Source of the DNA: Artemia franciscana
Lineage: Eukaryota > Arthropoda > Branchiopoda > Anostraca > Artemiidae
Length of the DNA stretch: 64,000 nucleotides
Reading direction: 5' to 3'
NCBI RefSeq assembly: GCF_032884065.1
Contig: NC_088864.1
Location: 18,046,409 to 18,110,408, forward strand
Of this stretch, positions 34,826 to 45,846 are shown in pieces; position 1 is the first letter of the stretch; the number at the start of each line of letters is the position of its first letter. The notes under the pieces were generated by a model. That model made no database searches. It was not told the origin of the DNA and was given only the letters and a program-made list of their open reading frames with translations. Made by a program: the position numbers and the translations under genes.

Positions 34826-36515
34826 TCAAACAGTTCGTGGTAACGAACTGTAGTAAGGAGCGACTCGGCTCAATAGTAACCAAAACTCTAAAAAATCGAG
34901 TTTTGGTACCAATAGCTACATCAAAAGAATCGAATTTTAATGCTGATTTTAAATATATAAGTTTCATCAAGTTTAGTCTTACCCATCAAAAGTAACGAGC
35001 CTGGGAAAATTTGCGTTATTTTAGAAAATAGGGGGAAACACCCCCTAAAAGTCATGGAATCTTAACGAAAATCACACCATCAGATTCAGCGTATTCGAGG
35101 ACCCTCCTGTAGAAGTTTCAAGCTCATATCTACAAAAACGTGGAATTTTATATTTTTTTACAAAACACGGATACGCGTTTATTTGTTTGTTTGTTTATTT
35201 TTTTGTTGTTTTTTTTTTCCAGGGGTGATCGTATCGACCCAGGTGTCCTAGAATGTTGCAAGAGGGCTCATTTTAAAGGAAATGAAAAGTTCTAGTGCCC
35301 TTTTCAAGTGACCAAAAAAATTGGAGGGCAACTAGGCCCCCTCCCACGCTCATTATTTTCCCAAAGTCAACGGATCAAAATTCTGAGATAGCCATTTTAT
35401 TCAACATAGTCGAAAAATCTTATAACTATGTCTTTAGGGACAACTTACTCCCCCACAGTCCCCGTGGGAGGGGTTACAAGTTCAAAACTTTGACCAGTGC
35501 TTACATATAGTAATGGTTATTGGGAAGTGTATAGGCGTTTTCAGGAGGATTTTTTGGTTGGAGGCAGGGGTTGAGAAGAGGGGGATATGCTGGGGGAACT
35601 TTCCATCGAGGAATTTGTCATGGGGAAAGAAAATTTCTATGAAGGGAGCGCAGGATTTACTAGCATTACTTAAAAAAAACAATGAAAAAATAAATACGAA
35701 AAAGTTTTTTTTCAGCTGGAAGTAAGCAGCAGCATTAAAACTTAAAACGAACAAAAAATTATTAACCATATTAGGGGATCACCTCCTAATACCTCTCTCT
35801 TTACGCTAAAGTATTTTTAGTAATTTCAACTATTTATTCTGCGGCTTTTGTGATTCAGGGGTCCTTCTTAATGAATTGGGACAAAATTTAAGCTTTAGTG
35901 TAAAGAGCAAGGTACTGACGAGGGGGCGAACCCCGCTCATATATGTAATAAAAACATGAGAATACAAAAGTTCTTTACGTAAGCTAATTTATAAGTTACG
36001 TATATCTTTTACTTATAAAAAAATTCGTAGAAAATTAAAAGTTCTAGTTGTCTTTTTAATTAACCGAAAATCGGAGGGAAACTAGGTTCCTCCCCCGCTC
36101 TTCTTTTCTCAAAATCATTCGATCAAAATTATGAGAAAGCCGTTTAGCCAAAAAAAAGAGATAAATATACAAATTTCGTTTTAATTATTTCTCTGCGGAG
36201 AGCCAAAATCAAAACATGCATTGATTCAAAAACGTTCAGAAATTAAATAAAAAAAAAGTTTTTTTTAAATGAAAGTAAGGACTCATATTACTCCGTATAT
36301 GAAAGGGGCTTTTCCTTCTCAACCCCCCGCTCTTTACGCTAAAGTTTGACTCTTTCTCTTAACTCTACATTTTAAAACAGTAAAAAACTTTAGCGTAAAG
36401 AGTGGGGGGTTGAGAAGGAAAAGCCCCTTTCATATACGGAGTAATTTCTGTTCGTTTTAAGTTTTAATGTCGCTCCTTACTTTCATTTAAAAAAACTTGT
36501 TTTTTTTTATTTAAT
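34826..36515 (-). mobile_element. Family A copy A5, full length, subfamily 1, flipped loop
   Basis: Reverse copy from the intact palindrome CAGTTCGTGGTAACGAACTG to the TTTATTTAAT end. The foldback lies at about 36270-36490, and its arms share GGGGCTTTTCCTTCTCAACC or its complement, a variant private to this copy. The loop (36343-36397) reads GTTTGACTC first, opposite to the reverse copy at 40349. The left outer arm is shortened (GTAAGGACTCATATTACTCC), lacking the ACATTAAAACTT segment. No coding. Confidence 0.92.
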
Positions 36516-36536
36516 TAGAATCAAGATCAAGTAGTT

Positions 36537-36912
36537 GTGGGCCTCAAACCATGGCTAATTGTAGAAAAAGCCAAGATAGATAGTCCGAGTGAGTGAGAGG
36601 CAAATTTGGCATAAGCCAATTTTAGGATTGTATAAAAATGATGTCAGTTCAATTGTTTATAGATAAATCTATCATCCGTCCATACGTCATTCCTAAGGCA
36701 GAACTAAGGTAGATAGTCATAGAGCTAAGGGATGAAAGATTAGATTAATTGGAAGCAATGATTAAAACGAGGATCGATGGATGAGAGAATATCAATCAAC
36801 AAGAAAAATAACATAATTTTGTATAATTTTGAAAAAGCCTAATGTCAGGTTTGCCTCTCACTCAGACTATTTGTATTAGCTTTTTTCCGATTAACCATGG
36901 CTCTCAACTTTT
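36537..36912. mobile_element. MITE-like element with about 70-bp terminal inverted repeats
   Basis: The left end (about 36537-36609: CCATGGCTAATTG, GTGAGTGAGAGGCAAA) is the inverted complement of the right end (about 36842-36912: TTTGCCTCTCACTCAGACTA, CGATTAACCATGG). The interior is about 230 bp, AT-rich and non-coding. It lies directly beside the end of A5. No target-site duplication could be fixed by eye. Confidence 0.7.
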
Positions 36913-36946
36913 TAAATCTCAGTCATGACAGAACAAATCCAAAAAT

Positions 36947-37174
<228 letters not shown>

Positions 37175-37347
37175 CTTGAGTGGAACTAATAATGGTAACA
37201 AGAAAAAGGAAATAAATAATACACAAATGAAAAACAAAGTCAAGGAATTGAAATATCAGCGTACACAAGGACTTATAAGCAGAAGGTAAGTAACAATTTA
37301 AAAGAAGTGAATAATACTTTGGACAGCCTTTTTAATCTCTTAAACGA

Positions 37348-37740
37348 AATTAAATTTAAAAAAAAATAAATTTTCAAAACTGAAATTAAGGAGAAACATT
37401 AAAACTCAAAATGAAGAGATATTATTCCGTATATGAAGGGGCTTCCTCACTCTTCAATACCATGTTCTTACGCTGAAGGTTTTAGCACTTTTAAAAAAAT
37501 GCCTATGCTAATTAAACGGCCCTTGGGTCTCAGGAATCGTTCTTAAAAAAAATCGGACGAACAGTCAAACTTAAACATAAAGAGCAGGTATTGAAGAGGG
37601 TGCAACCCCTTCAATTACGGAATAATTTATGTCCTTTTGATATTTAATGTTGCTCCCTACTTTTAGTTGAAGAAATTTGTTTTCTTATTTAATTTCAGAT
37701 TGTTTTTCAAATAATACCGGTAAATCTGGCTCACCCTCCA
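37348..37740 (+). mobile_element. Family A copy A14, diverged head fragment
   Basis: Forward orientation. Degenerate head and a single weak foldback (TATTCCGTATATGAAGGGGC pairing with the GTGCAACCCCTTCAATTACG region), then TTATTTAATTTC and the start of the body. Its loop resembles that of A1. It then runs into a cluster of GGAAATTTCC-type motifs. Confidence 0.7.
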
Positions 37741-38215
37741 TGAAAAATTCCTACCCTTTACCAGAAACTCCTCTGTTGATAGTTCCTCCTACATAAAATA
37801 CATCCTCTGTAAAATTCTCTCTGTTCAATTCCATCCTCGCTGAAAATTTCCTCCTCTCCACCATAAAATTTCTTGCGGACGATTCAGGCGGAAAAATTTC
37901 TCCTTAGAATACTTTGATTTGTAGAACACTTTAGTTTCTAATCATTTTAAATCGCTCCAGAAATCCCTTCTTCTGTGAAAATTTTATCCTAGAAATCCAA
38001 GCCCGCTGAAAATTTCCCTCAGCCACTTCCCCTGGAAGGTCTGTATATACAAAACTGAGTTTGTAAAGAAAAAGGAAGACAAATAAAAAATAATTTCGTA
38101 TAGGAATTCTGTCAAATCCCTCCAGCCTGAAATTTCCCCTAGAAAGTTCACCCCGGAAATTTCCCTCTCCCAGGAAATTATTCCATTGAAAATTTCTCAT
38201 GCATGAAATTCATCT
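37740..38215. repeat. Irregular array of GAAAATTTCC motifs
   Basis: Around 20 imperfect copies of a 15-30 bp motif of type CCTC..TGAAAATTTCCTC, varied in spacing. The starting motif looks like the family A body segment CATGAAAAATTCC..CCCATGAC, so this may be an amplification of one internal piece. Not coding. Confidence 0.6.
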
Positions 38216-38249
38216 CTGCTCTTCTCGAAAAATGTCGGTAACCTTACCA

Positions 38250-38736
38250 TTAGTATATTTTTACTAATAAAAACGTTCGCGAAAAATTATAAGTTCTAGT
38301 TGCCTTTTTAAGTAATAAAAAAATTGGAGGGTAACTAGGCCTCCTCCCCTGCTCCTTTTTTTTCAAAATCGTCCGATCAGAACTATGAGAAAGCCATTTG
38401 GCCAAAAAAATAAATTAATCTGCAAATTTCGTTTTAATTATTCATGTGCGGAGAGCCAAAATCAAAAGATGCATTAATTCAAAAACGTTCAGAAATGAAA
38501 TAAAAAAAAGTTTTTTTTAACTGAAAGTAAGGGAGTGACATTAACGCCCCGCTCTTTACGCTCAAGTTTTTTAACTGTTTTAAAAAGTAGAGTTGAGAGA
38601 AAGAGTCAAACCTTAGCGTAAAGAGTGGGGTGCTGAGGAGGGGACAGCCCCTTACATATACGGAATAATTTCTGCTCGTTTTAAGTTTTAATGTCACTCC
38701 TTACTATCAGTTAAAAAACTTGTTTTTTTACTTAAT
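38250..38736 (-). mobile_element. Family A copy A13, foldback-end fragment
   Basis: Reverse copy starting inside the body (TTAGTATATTTTTACTAATA) and ending with a partial foldback (about 38515-38715). The outer part of one arm is missing: GGAGTGACATTAA|CGCCCCGCTC. The arms therefore match only over the GCTCTTTACGCT region. Confidence 0.82.
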
Positions 38737-38939
38737 ATTTCAAAGGACCCACATCATTGAGCACAAGCGAAAACATACAAGGCGAAGGGGAAGATTTAGA
38801 AATACCTTTGCCTTTAGCCCTTAACCCAAATTCGTTTTTGAATTATTCTCAGAAGAGAACCTTATCCTACCCCCCCCCAAATCTTCAAAGTAAAAAAGAA
38901 CTTGAATTTATCAGCGATATATCAACAATGTAATCGCCA

Positions 38940-39255
38940 GTTCCTGCAAAAATAACCAACTGAATTTTTGTGGTTTTTTCGCGGGCTTTGTACATCAATG
39001 AGCCTCAAATGCCAAATAACCTTGGTTAAAACAGTCATTTATTAAATAGCCAAAGAACAAAATAACACTCCATAGTTATGGCATATATTATTTAAATTAA
39101 GAAATAAAACAGGCAAGTCGAAACATCTGTTTTTTTCCCATAGGCTTTACATATCTACGAGCTTAAATACTAAATATACTTGGCTAAAATAGTCATTCAG
39201 TAAAATAGCCATATAATAAAATTGTTCTCCCAAGTTCAGACCTATATTTCTTCCA
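38940..39255. repeat. Diverged tandem duplication, about 155-bp unit
   Basis: Two units share TTGGTTAAAACAGTCATTTA / TTGGCTAAAATAGTCATTCA, AAATAGCCA and AAACAGGCAA. No open frame is conserved between them. Confidence 0.7.
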
Positions 39256-39579
39256 TTAAAAAATGAAAACAGGCAATTTAAGAGGCTTAGGGAAGGACTA
39301 ATTTGATGGGAAATTGAAAATTCTAGTGTCCTTTTTAAGGAAAATGATGGATTCAAATAAGGTGCAATTTTTCAAAGAAATTGTATTTTCTGGCAGCACA
39401 GCCACCGGCAAGATAATATAACACACATGAATTTTGAAAAGATGATACATTTAAGATATTTCAAGAACGACTGGGGGGATTTAAGTTTAAACTTACAGGA
39501 GGTTTTGTGGGGTGGACCTCAATTGGACCTCAAATTGTGACTTAGGGCTGGAAGCAATGGTAAATCCAAAAATTCCATG

Positions 39580-40310
39580 AGCATCCAGGCTATCAAAACA
39601 GCAAACCTACAATATCTCGGGAGCGGTCCGAGAATGCATCTCAAATTGTTAGGTAGTGTGGGGGGATCAAGGGAACTTCAAATTTTGTTGGGGGAAGGAT
39701 TAAAATTGCTTCCAATGGAAATAAACATTTCTACACTATACACTCCAATGACAATTAGACTTCTTAAATCTCTAAGTTACGAGGTAAATCCAAAAAGCAC
39801 AACATGGTAAGAGGTTATCAAAATAGCGTATCTGCAAAATTTTGGAATGGATTGACTTATCAACTTGAAACTTTCAGGAAGTGTTTCAGGAGGAGGCCAA
39901 GGGAACCTCAAGTTTTAACTTGCAAAGAAGAGGAGCGGAGTGCAAAAAAAAATCATTTCCTCCATCCACCTAATTGTTTCGTGCTAGAATCCTCAATGTG
40001 AGGAGTTATAATCAATTCAAGGCTCAGCGGGAGGAGCTATAATCTATTTGAGGTTAAATAGAAATGTCACTATAAAAACAAAATATTATGATTTGCCAGT
40101 TGGTCAAAGCAGCTTATCTGAAACATCCAAGAAGAATGGCTTTTGGGGGTACGCCGAAACTTTCAAAGGATGTTTTGAGGGGAACAAGTGATTCTCCAAC
40201 TTTACCTTGGGGGAGGGGACTGAGGGTTAGGGTCTAAATGTTTGGTATGCACTTTTTTAATTTTTTTTGGTACGATGGTCCCTGTTAGGCTAGAATCTAT
40301 TTCCGTTGAA
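39580..40310. repeat. Old tandem repeat, about 230-270-bp unit, about 3 units
   Basis: Units beginning near 39590, 39820 and 40095 share TATCAAAACAGC..CTACAA, GAAACTTTCAGGAAGTGTTT, GGGGATCAAGGGAACTTCAA and GGTTAAAATTGC-type segments. A related stretch (GAATAGCTTACG, GGAGCCAAATAGAACTCAAA) is at 48418-48520. No protein recognised. Confidence 0.55.
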
Positions 40311-40348
40311 GTAGCGATGTAGAATGAAAAAAACTATGTGCATCCATA

Positions 40349-42053
40349 TCAAACAGTTCGTGGTAACGAACTGTAGTAAGGAGCGACCCGGCTCAATAGT
40401 AACCGAAACTCTAAAAAACGAAAGTTTGATACCAATAGTTACATCAAAAGAATCGCATTTTAATGTTGGTTTTAAATATATAAGTTTCATCAAGTTTAGT
40501 CTTATCCATCAGAAGTTACGAGCTTGAGAAAATTCGCTTTATTTTAGAAAATAGGGGGAAACGCCCCCTAAAAGTCATAGAATCTTAACGAAAATCACAC
40601 CATCAGATTCAGCGTATCAGAGAACCCTACTGTAGAAGTTTCGAGCTCCTATCTACAAAAATGGGGAATTTTGCATTTTTTGCCAGAAGGCAGATCACGG
40701 ATGCGTGTTTATTTGTTTTTTTTGTTTTTTTTTTTTTCCCAGGGGTGATCGTATCGACCCAGTTGTCCTAGAATGTTGCAAGAGGGCTCATTCTAACGGA
40801 AATGAAAAGTTCTAGTGCCCTTTTTAAGTGACCAAAAAATTGGAGGGCACCTACCCTCCCACGCTAATTATTTTCCCAAAGTCAACGGATCAAAATTCTG
40901 AGATAGCCATTTTATTCAGCGTAGTCAAAAAACCTTATAACTATGTCTTTGGGGACGACTTACTCCCCCACAGTCCCCGTGGGAGGGGCAACAAGTTACA
41001 AACTTTGACCTGTGCTTACATATAGTAATGGTTATTGGGAAGTATACAGGCGTTTTCAGGAGGATTTTTTTGGTTTGGGGGAGGGGTTGAGAAGAGATGG
41101 ATATGCTGGGGGAACTTTCCTTCGAGAATTTGTAATGGGAGAAGAAAATTTCCATGAAGGGAGAGCAGGATTTACTAGCATTATTAAAAAAAAAACAATT
41201 AAAAAATAAAAGTGAAAAAGCTTTTTCAGCTGGAAGTAAGGAACAGCAATAAAACTTAAAACAAACAGAAATTATTACCCATATGAGGGGCTCACCTCCT
41301 TCTAATACCTCGCTCTTTACGCTAAAGTATTTTCGGTAATTTCAACTACTTATTCTACGGCTTTTGTGATTCAGGGGGTCATTCTTAATGAATTGGGATA
41401 AAATTTAAGCTTTAGTGTAAAGAGCGAGGTACTGACGAGGGGGCAAATCCCCTCATATATGTAATAAAAACATGAGAATACAAAAGTTCTTTACGTAAGC
41501 TAATTTATAATTTACGTAAATCTTTTACCAATAAAAAGATTTGTAAAAAATTAAAAGTTCTAGTTGCCTTTTTAATTAACCAAAAAATCGGGGGGCAACT
41601 AGGCTTCGTCCCCCGCTCTTTTTTTCTCAAAATCATTCGATCAAAATTATGAGAAAGCCATTGAGCCAAAAAAAAAATATGCAAATTTTGTTTCGATCAT
41701 TCCTCTGCGGAGAGCCAAAATCAAAACATGCATTGATTCAAAAACGTTCAGAAATTAAATAAAAAAAACAAGTTTTTTCAACTGAAAGTAAGGAGTGACA
41801 TCAAAACTTAAAACGCACAGAAATTACTTCGTATATGAAAGAGGCTGCTTCCTCATCAACGCCCCGCTCTTTACGCTAAAGTTTTTTACTGTTTTAGAAA
41901 GAAGAATTGAGAGAAAGAGTCAAACTTTAGCGTAAAGAGCGGGGTGTTGATGAGGAAGCAGCCTCTTTCATATACGAAGTAATTTCTGTGCATTTTAAGT
42001 TTTGATGTCACTCCTTACTTTCAGTTGAAAAAAATAGTTTTTTTTTATTTAAT
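40349..42053 (-). mobile_element. Family A copy A6, full length, subfamily 1
   Basis: Reverse copy with an intact palindrome (40352-40373), full body and a complete foldback (about 41778-42030). The arms share GAGGCTGCTTCCTCATCAAC or its complement, the same variant as A3 and A9. The loop (41880-41926) is in the standard orientation relative to the body. One arm end reads AAACGCACAG and its partner CTGTGCATTT, so the unusual GC/CG step occurs in both arms. Confidence 0.92.
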
Positions 42054-42240
42054 CACACAAAGGAGACAGAGAGGCAACTCGCTACGTCTCTTTGAACAAA
42101 AAAAAGGAAAAAGAAATTATACATCAATAGTTCTCGCGGAGTACGGAGGAAAGCAAAAGGATAAAAAATAACAAAAACATCGACTCTTGGAGATAGGGAT
42201 GGGATTTACAAAATAAATTATAAATAAATCAATAATACAT

Positions 42241-42513
42241 TCAATCCCCGCTACTGTCGGCAGAAACGACTGTCACTTTCAATATCTTTTTATGTGTATT
42301 GAGTGATGGTAAATTTCTAACTAAATCAAATAGATTATATTTATTTACAATCTGGGAAAGTTGATATCTTAAACTAAGCCTTGATCCCTCATTTTTAACA
42401 AACAGAAAAATAAACTTATTTCTTGCTTTTGATAAATGGCTATGCTTATTTTCAATGAAAATATCCATGCTATTGGAAAAATAATCTATAAGTTTTAAAA
42501 ATGTTATGCCCAA
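42241..42513 (-). CDS. Unidentified open frame, 90 codons
   Basis: Minus-strand ATG frame containing SHLSKARNKFIFLFVKNEGS and YNLFDLVRNLPSLNTHKK. Composition is protein-like, with mixed charged and hydrophobic residues. No domain was recognised, and splice sites or a promoter could not be assigned. It may be a transposon fragment or a host exon. Confidence 0.3.
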   Translation of the reverse strand: MGITFLKLIDYFSNSMDIFIENKHSHLSKARNKFIFLFVKNEGSRLSLRYQLSQIVNKYNLFDLVRNLPSLNTHKKILKVTVVSADSSGD

Positions 42514-42689
42514 ATTAAGACTAAAACTTGTTGTGAATCAAGAATAGTAAGAAATAAAAAAAATGTGTTAGTTTCAGATAATTTTTGTAAGTCAATGTAG
42601 GCTTGCTGGAAACTTACTTCACCCAGAATCATGTAGTCATCTCTTATCTGAAGAATTAAAAGAAAAATGTGACCCTGCATTTCCTACAG

Positions 42690-43400
42690 CGCAAGCAGCC
42701 CCTCAACACCCTCCCTCTTTTCCATATCGCTATAAATTTATAGTAGACAGTTATACATTTGGCAATTTGTTTGGACCGGGTTCATGCAAAGATGTTCAAC
42801 CTGCATGATTAGAGGTACAAACTGGGTCTGTGACCCCCTCGACACCCCTGCATCTCTGCAAAATCTAGATATGTTCTGAATTGATGTAAATGTGTTGGAG
42901 AACCGAGCTGTATAATTTTGGTCACCAGTTGCGAAACAATTTAAGTTCTAACACTTAAAAAGGGGAAGTAATTGTGGCTTGAGTCGGGAGTCACCCCATA
43001 TACAGGGTGGGAATGTTACCCCGTGGTTTGAACAAAATAACAAAAGTATTTTCTACCTGTATCATTTAAATCCAAAGTAACAGGGGATCGTGGCCCCTGC
43101 AACATTCTCCGACTAACCACAGGCTATTTAGCAGTAAGGTAGTCAGTCTTGCAGTACCGTGTTTAAGCGGATACCTTGCAAGTATTTCCAATCTGTAAGA
43201 CTACGAGAAATGTGAGTCGGTGCTTCCTCCAATACCAATAGCCCCTGCAGTGACCCTACCATTACCTTCTGCAAGGTTTTAATAGAAGTTATGCATTTTG
43301 CACAGTGTTTAAAGTTGATTAATACAATGATTTTCAGTACGTATGATTAGAGGCTTGAAGTTCGTTCATGGCCTTTTAAAACCCCACCAAACAACATGTT
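42690..43400. repeat. Diverged direct repeat, period about 510 bp
   Basis: Segments at about 42690-42830 and 43215-43360 share AGCCCCT, TAGTAGACAGTTATACATTT / AATAGAAGTTATGCATTTTG, GTTCAACCTGCATGATTAGA / TTTCAGTACGTATGATTAGA and GAGGTACAAAC / GAGGCTTGAAG. Probably two decayed units of a longer tandem repeat. No gene. Confidence 0.5.
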
Positions 43401-43427
43401 ATCCATACCTTAAAACGATAGGATAGG

Positions 43428-43616
43428 GTGATGATACCTTATAGAGATTACACTCTTTCTCTAAAATTTGCAAGAAGTGCTTCGCTGAGAGTTTTAAATC
43501 GCTCACCTATTCCACTCAAGCCTGAAACTTACGGAAAAAGAACCTTGGAACAAAGAGAGCTAGAGGATGCATTTGAAAGCCTTAAAACTCTTAAAACCCA
43601 TCTACTTTCTATCTGA
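43428..43616 (+). CDS. Unidentified open segment, possible exon
   Basis: Open for 62 codons with protein-like content (LKPETYGKRTLEQRELEDAF). The frame contains an internal ATG at about 43431. No domain or firm splice boundary was recognised; chance cannot be excluded. Confidence 0.22.
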   Translation: MMIPYRDYTLSLKFARSASLRVLNRSPIPLKPETYGKRTLEQRELEDAFESLKTLKTHLLSI

Positions 43617-43929
43617 AAATAGATGGGACATGAATTATGCTGGGCACAGAGACTCATTAAGGCAGACTCCTCCCAAGAAATTATAGATTACTAACCACTG
43701 GTTTTTGGGTTTAGCTCAGAAGGATTCAAAACTCTTATTTAATTAGAAATACGTTCACAGCTTTACGTACCAGATGTCGTGCAAATCTTGTGGGAACATA
43801 ATGGCAACTAGAATACAACTGCTTTTGAATATTTGTAAGAAGTTTACAGATGAATTCAAGTTCTGTTTTGTTCCTTTTACATAGTGTTCTGTCTATCTGT
43901 CATGCAATTACGTAATGCCCTCTTTGAAA

Positions 43930-44590
43930 ATATCCGTTCAAGGAGTTTATACCCTCGGAAAATACACCCTCTCACGGAAAATAGCCCCCAGAAAATACCC
44001 CAAAGACAAAATAGCCCCATGCGGAGAATGTCCCCCCCCGTAAAAATGCCTCTTCGTGGAAAATACCCCTCGTGGAGTATAATCACCTACAAGGAAATTA
44101 TTCCCAAAAATTTTCTCCTCTCTGCAAATTCCCCCCGACAGTCCCCCCTTCATAAAACTCCCCAGCGTAAAAATTATGTATTTTTCCCAACGGGGGGGGG
44201 GGATACAAAAGAAACTTTAAAGAACGCATCACAATGGGAAATTGATATCGACTCCCTTATGATTTCTGAGAATATTTCTGGTCTACGCCGTTATGATGAA
44301 AGTAAAGAATATCATTAAGCCCAAAAGTGAGCAGAGTTTATCCCATATAGGAGGGGGACCGCACCTTCATCCATAGATCCTCCTCATGGTCGCAGAAACT
44401 TTGAAGGGTACTCATTAGATCAGAAATTGAGAGTTCTAGTCCTTTTCTTTTAAGTCAAAAGTGATTGGAGACATACCGGCCACGAGGGAGGGGGTATTTT
44501 CCTACGGGGTATTTTTTATAAGGGTGAGGATGTTTCTGTAGGGGGTATTTTATGTGGGAGGGTATTTTTTTTTGGGGGGGTTGGTTATAA
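43930..44590. repeat. Irregular GGAAAATACCCC motif array with inverted part
   Basis: From 43930 to 44170 a motif of type GGAAAATACCCC recurs about 12 times. From 44455 to 44580 the complementary form GGGGTATTTT recurs. The whole therefore reads as a loose inverted repeat around non-repetitive DNA at 44200-44450. It resembles the motif array at 37740-38215. The open frame at 43884-44318 is an artefact of the array. Confidence 0.55.
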
Positions 44591-44728
44591 GTCAACCAAA
44601 AACATGTGACAAGAAAGAATAGGAGCATAAATTCAAAGCATATATTATACTTTCATGGAAACAATCCGTCAAAATATATTTAAATATTTTTACACACAGC
44701 TTATCAATTTAATTAATAATTATTTTAG

Positions 44729-44838
44729 GTTACTATCATCGTCCAATTGTTCCAGCATTACCAACATACCCATCTTATGGACACAGACCTGGATATGGAG
44801 GTGGATTTATCATTGGAGGCTTCCGTGGACGTCGTTAG
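44729..44838 (+). CDS. Terminal exon of a Gly/Tyr/Arg-rich small protein
   Basis: A TTATTTTAG acceptor is followed by an open segment that starts in phase 1 and ends at TAG (44836-44838). It encodes YYHRPIVPALPTYPSYGHRP, then a Gly-rich tail with FIIGGFRGRR. A poly(A) signal AATAAA lies 50 bases after the stop. The composition (Gly, Tyr, Pro, His, Arg) is typical of small secreted arthropod proteins, either cuticle/structural or glycine-rich antimicrobial-like. Function cannot be told apart here. The upstream exon, which should carry a signal peptide, was not found. Another frame over the same DNA is open but Trp-rich and less plausible. Confidence 0.65.
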
Positions 44839-44887
44839 GCCTGCAAGTTTTATAATCCATTAACATTATTTTTTGCAAATATATTAA

Positions 44888-44893
44888 AATAAA
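44888..44893 (+). terminator. Poly(A) signal AATAAA for the Gly/Tyr-rich gene
   Basis: AATAAA is located 50 bases after the stop codon at 44838, within AT-rich sequence. Spacing suits a short 3' UTR. Confidence 0.5.
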
Positions 44894-45489
44894 TTATTAT
44901 CTATAATTTTATCTATTAAGTATTTTTAGCTTTAGCATATTTGTGAATCCCCATTATTCATAACTTTCCAAATACTGTCCTGCTATTAGCCCTTTAAGAA
45001 GAAGTCCTGCTCAGCCATATGCACTCAAACCTTGTTAGAGAATAAAATAAGTGTCGTATCTTATCCGAGGTAGTATCATTATTACCAAAACAATTACTCA
45101 CATACATCTGAAGAATTCTTTCTTTTTTTAATTGTTTTGGTTTTGTGTTTCTTCTTGTAAGATTTTTCTTTTTCTATAATATATTTTCAGAGCCGCATTT
45201 ATAAAAGGAAGAAAAGGAAATCAATAACAGTGGTTAAAAATATATTTCAGCACCTCTAGCTCTAAGACTGCTGCAGTTTTGTGCAAGAAACTAAGCGTTA
45301 CTGGAACAAAATTTAACGCCCTCCCCCTTAAAACAAGAATAATGAAAAAAAATTTCTCACATTTAGAATTTTTCAATTTGCTTCCTGTAATCAACTTGAT
45401 TACATCCATTTTCAATATTTAAAGTATTTATAATTTAATTTCGCCAATATTTCAATATATCAATTGAGCCGCACAATGTACACTTCCCA
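44894..45489. other. No recognised feature
   Basis: AT-rich downstream region. The open frame at 45221-45415 (-) has no recognisable content. Confidence 0.4.
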
Positions 45490-45846
45490 ATTAAATAGAA
45501 AAAAAATTATTAAAAAAAATTAAGGAGAAAGATTAAAACTTAAAACTTAGAAAGATATTTGTACATGAGTAGGACTGTCCCTTCTTAATCCCTCGTTTCT
45601 TATGTTCAGTTTATTAGAGCTTTAAAAAAGCTTCTTATTTCAATCCAGGTGCTTATGTGTTTCAGCAATGTTAAAAAATTAGGATAAAAAGCCAAACTTA
45701 AAAATATAAAGTGAGTAGCATAGAAAGTGAGGGGTATATAAGGGGTAACCCTCCTCATATACGAATATATACTGTCGTTTTAAGTCCAATATTACTCCTT
45801 AATTTTAGCTAAAAAAAAAATTTTTACCATTAAATTTCTGATCCCC
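45490..45846 (+). mobile_element. Family A copy A15, diverged single-foldback fragment
   Basis: Head AATTAAATAGAAAAAA, weak arms (ACATGAGTAGGACTGTCCCT against GGGTAACCCTCCTCATATAC), a loop, then TCGTTTTAAGTCCAATATTA and a T-rich end. The body is missing. Like A1 and A14 it carries only one foldback. Confidence 0.7.

Noticed and set aside
43884-44318. 144-codon plus-strand frame
   Set aside because: It runs through the GGAAAATACCCC motif array, with no protein-like pattern.
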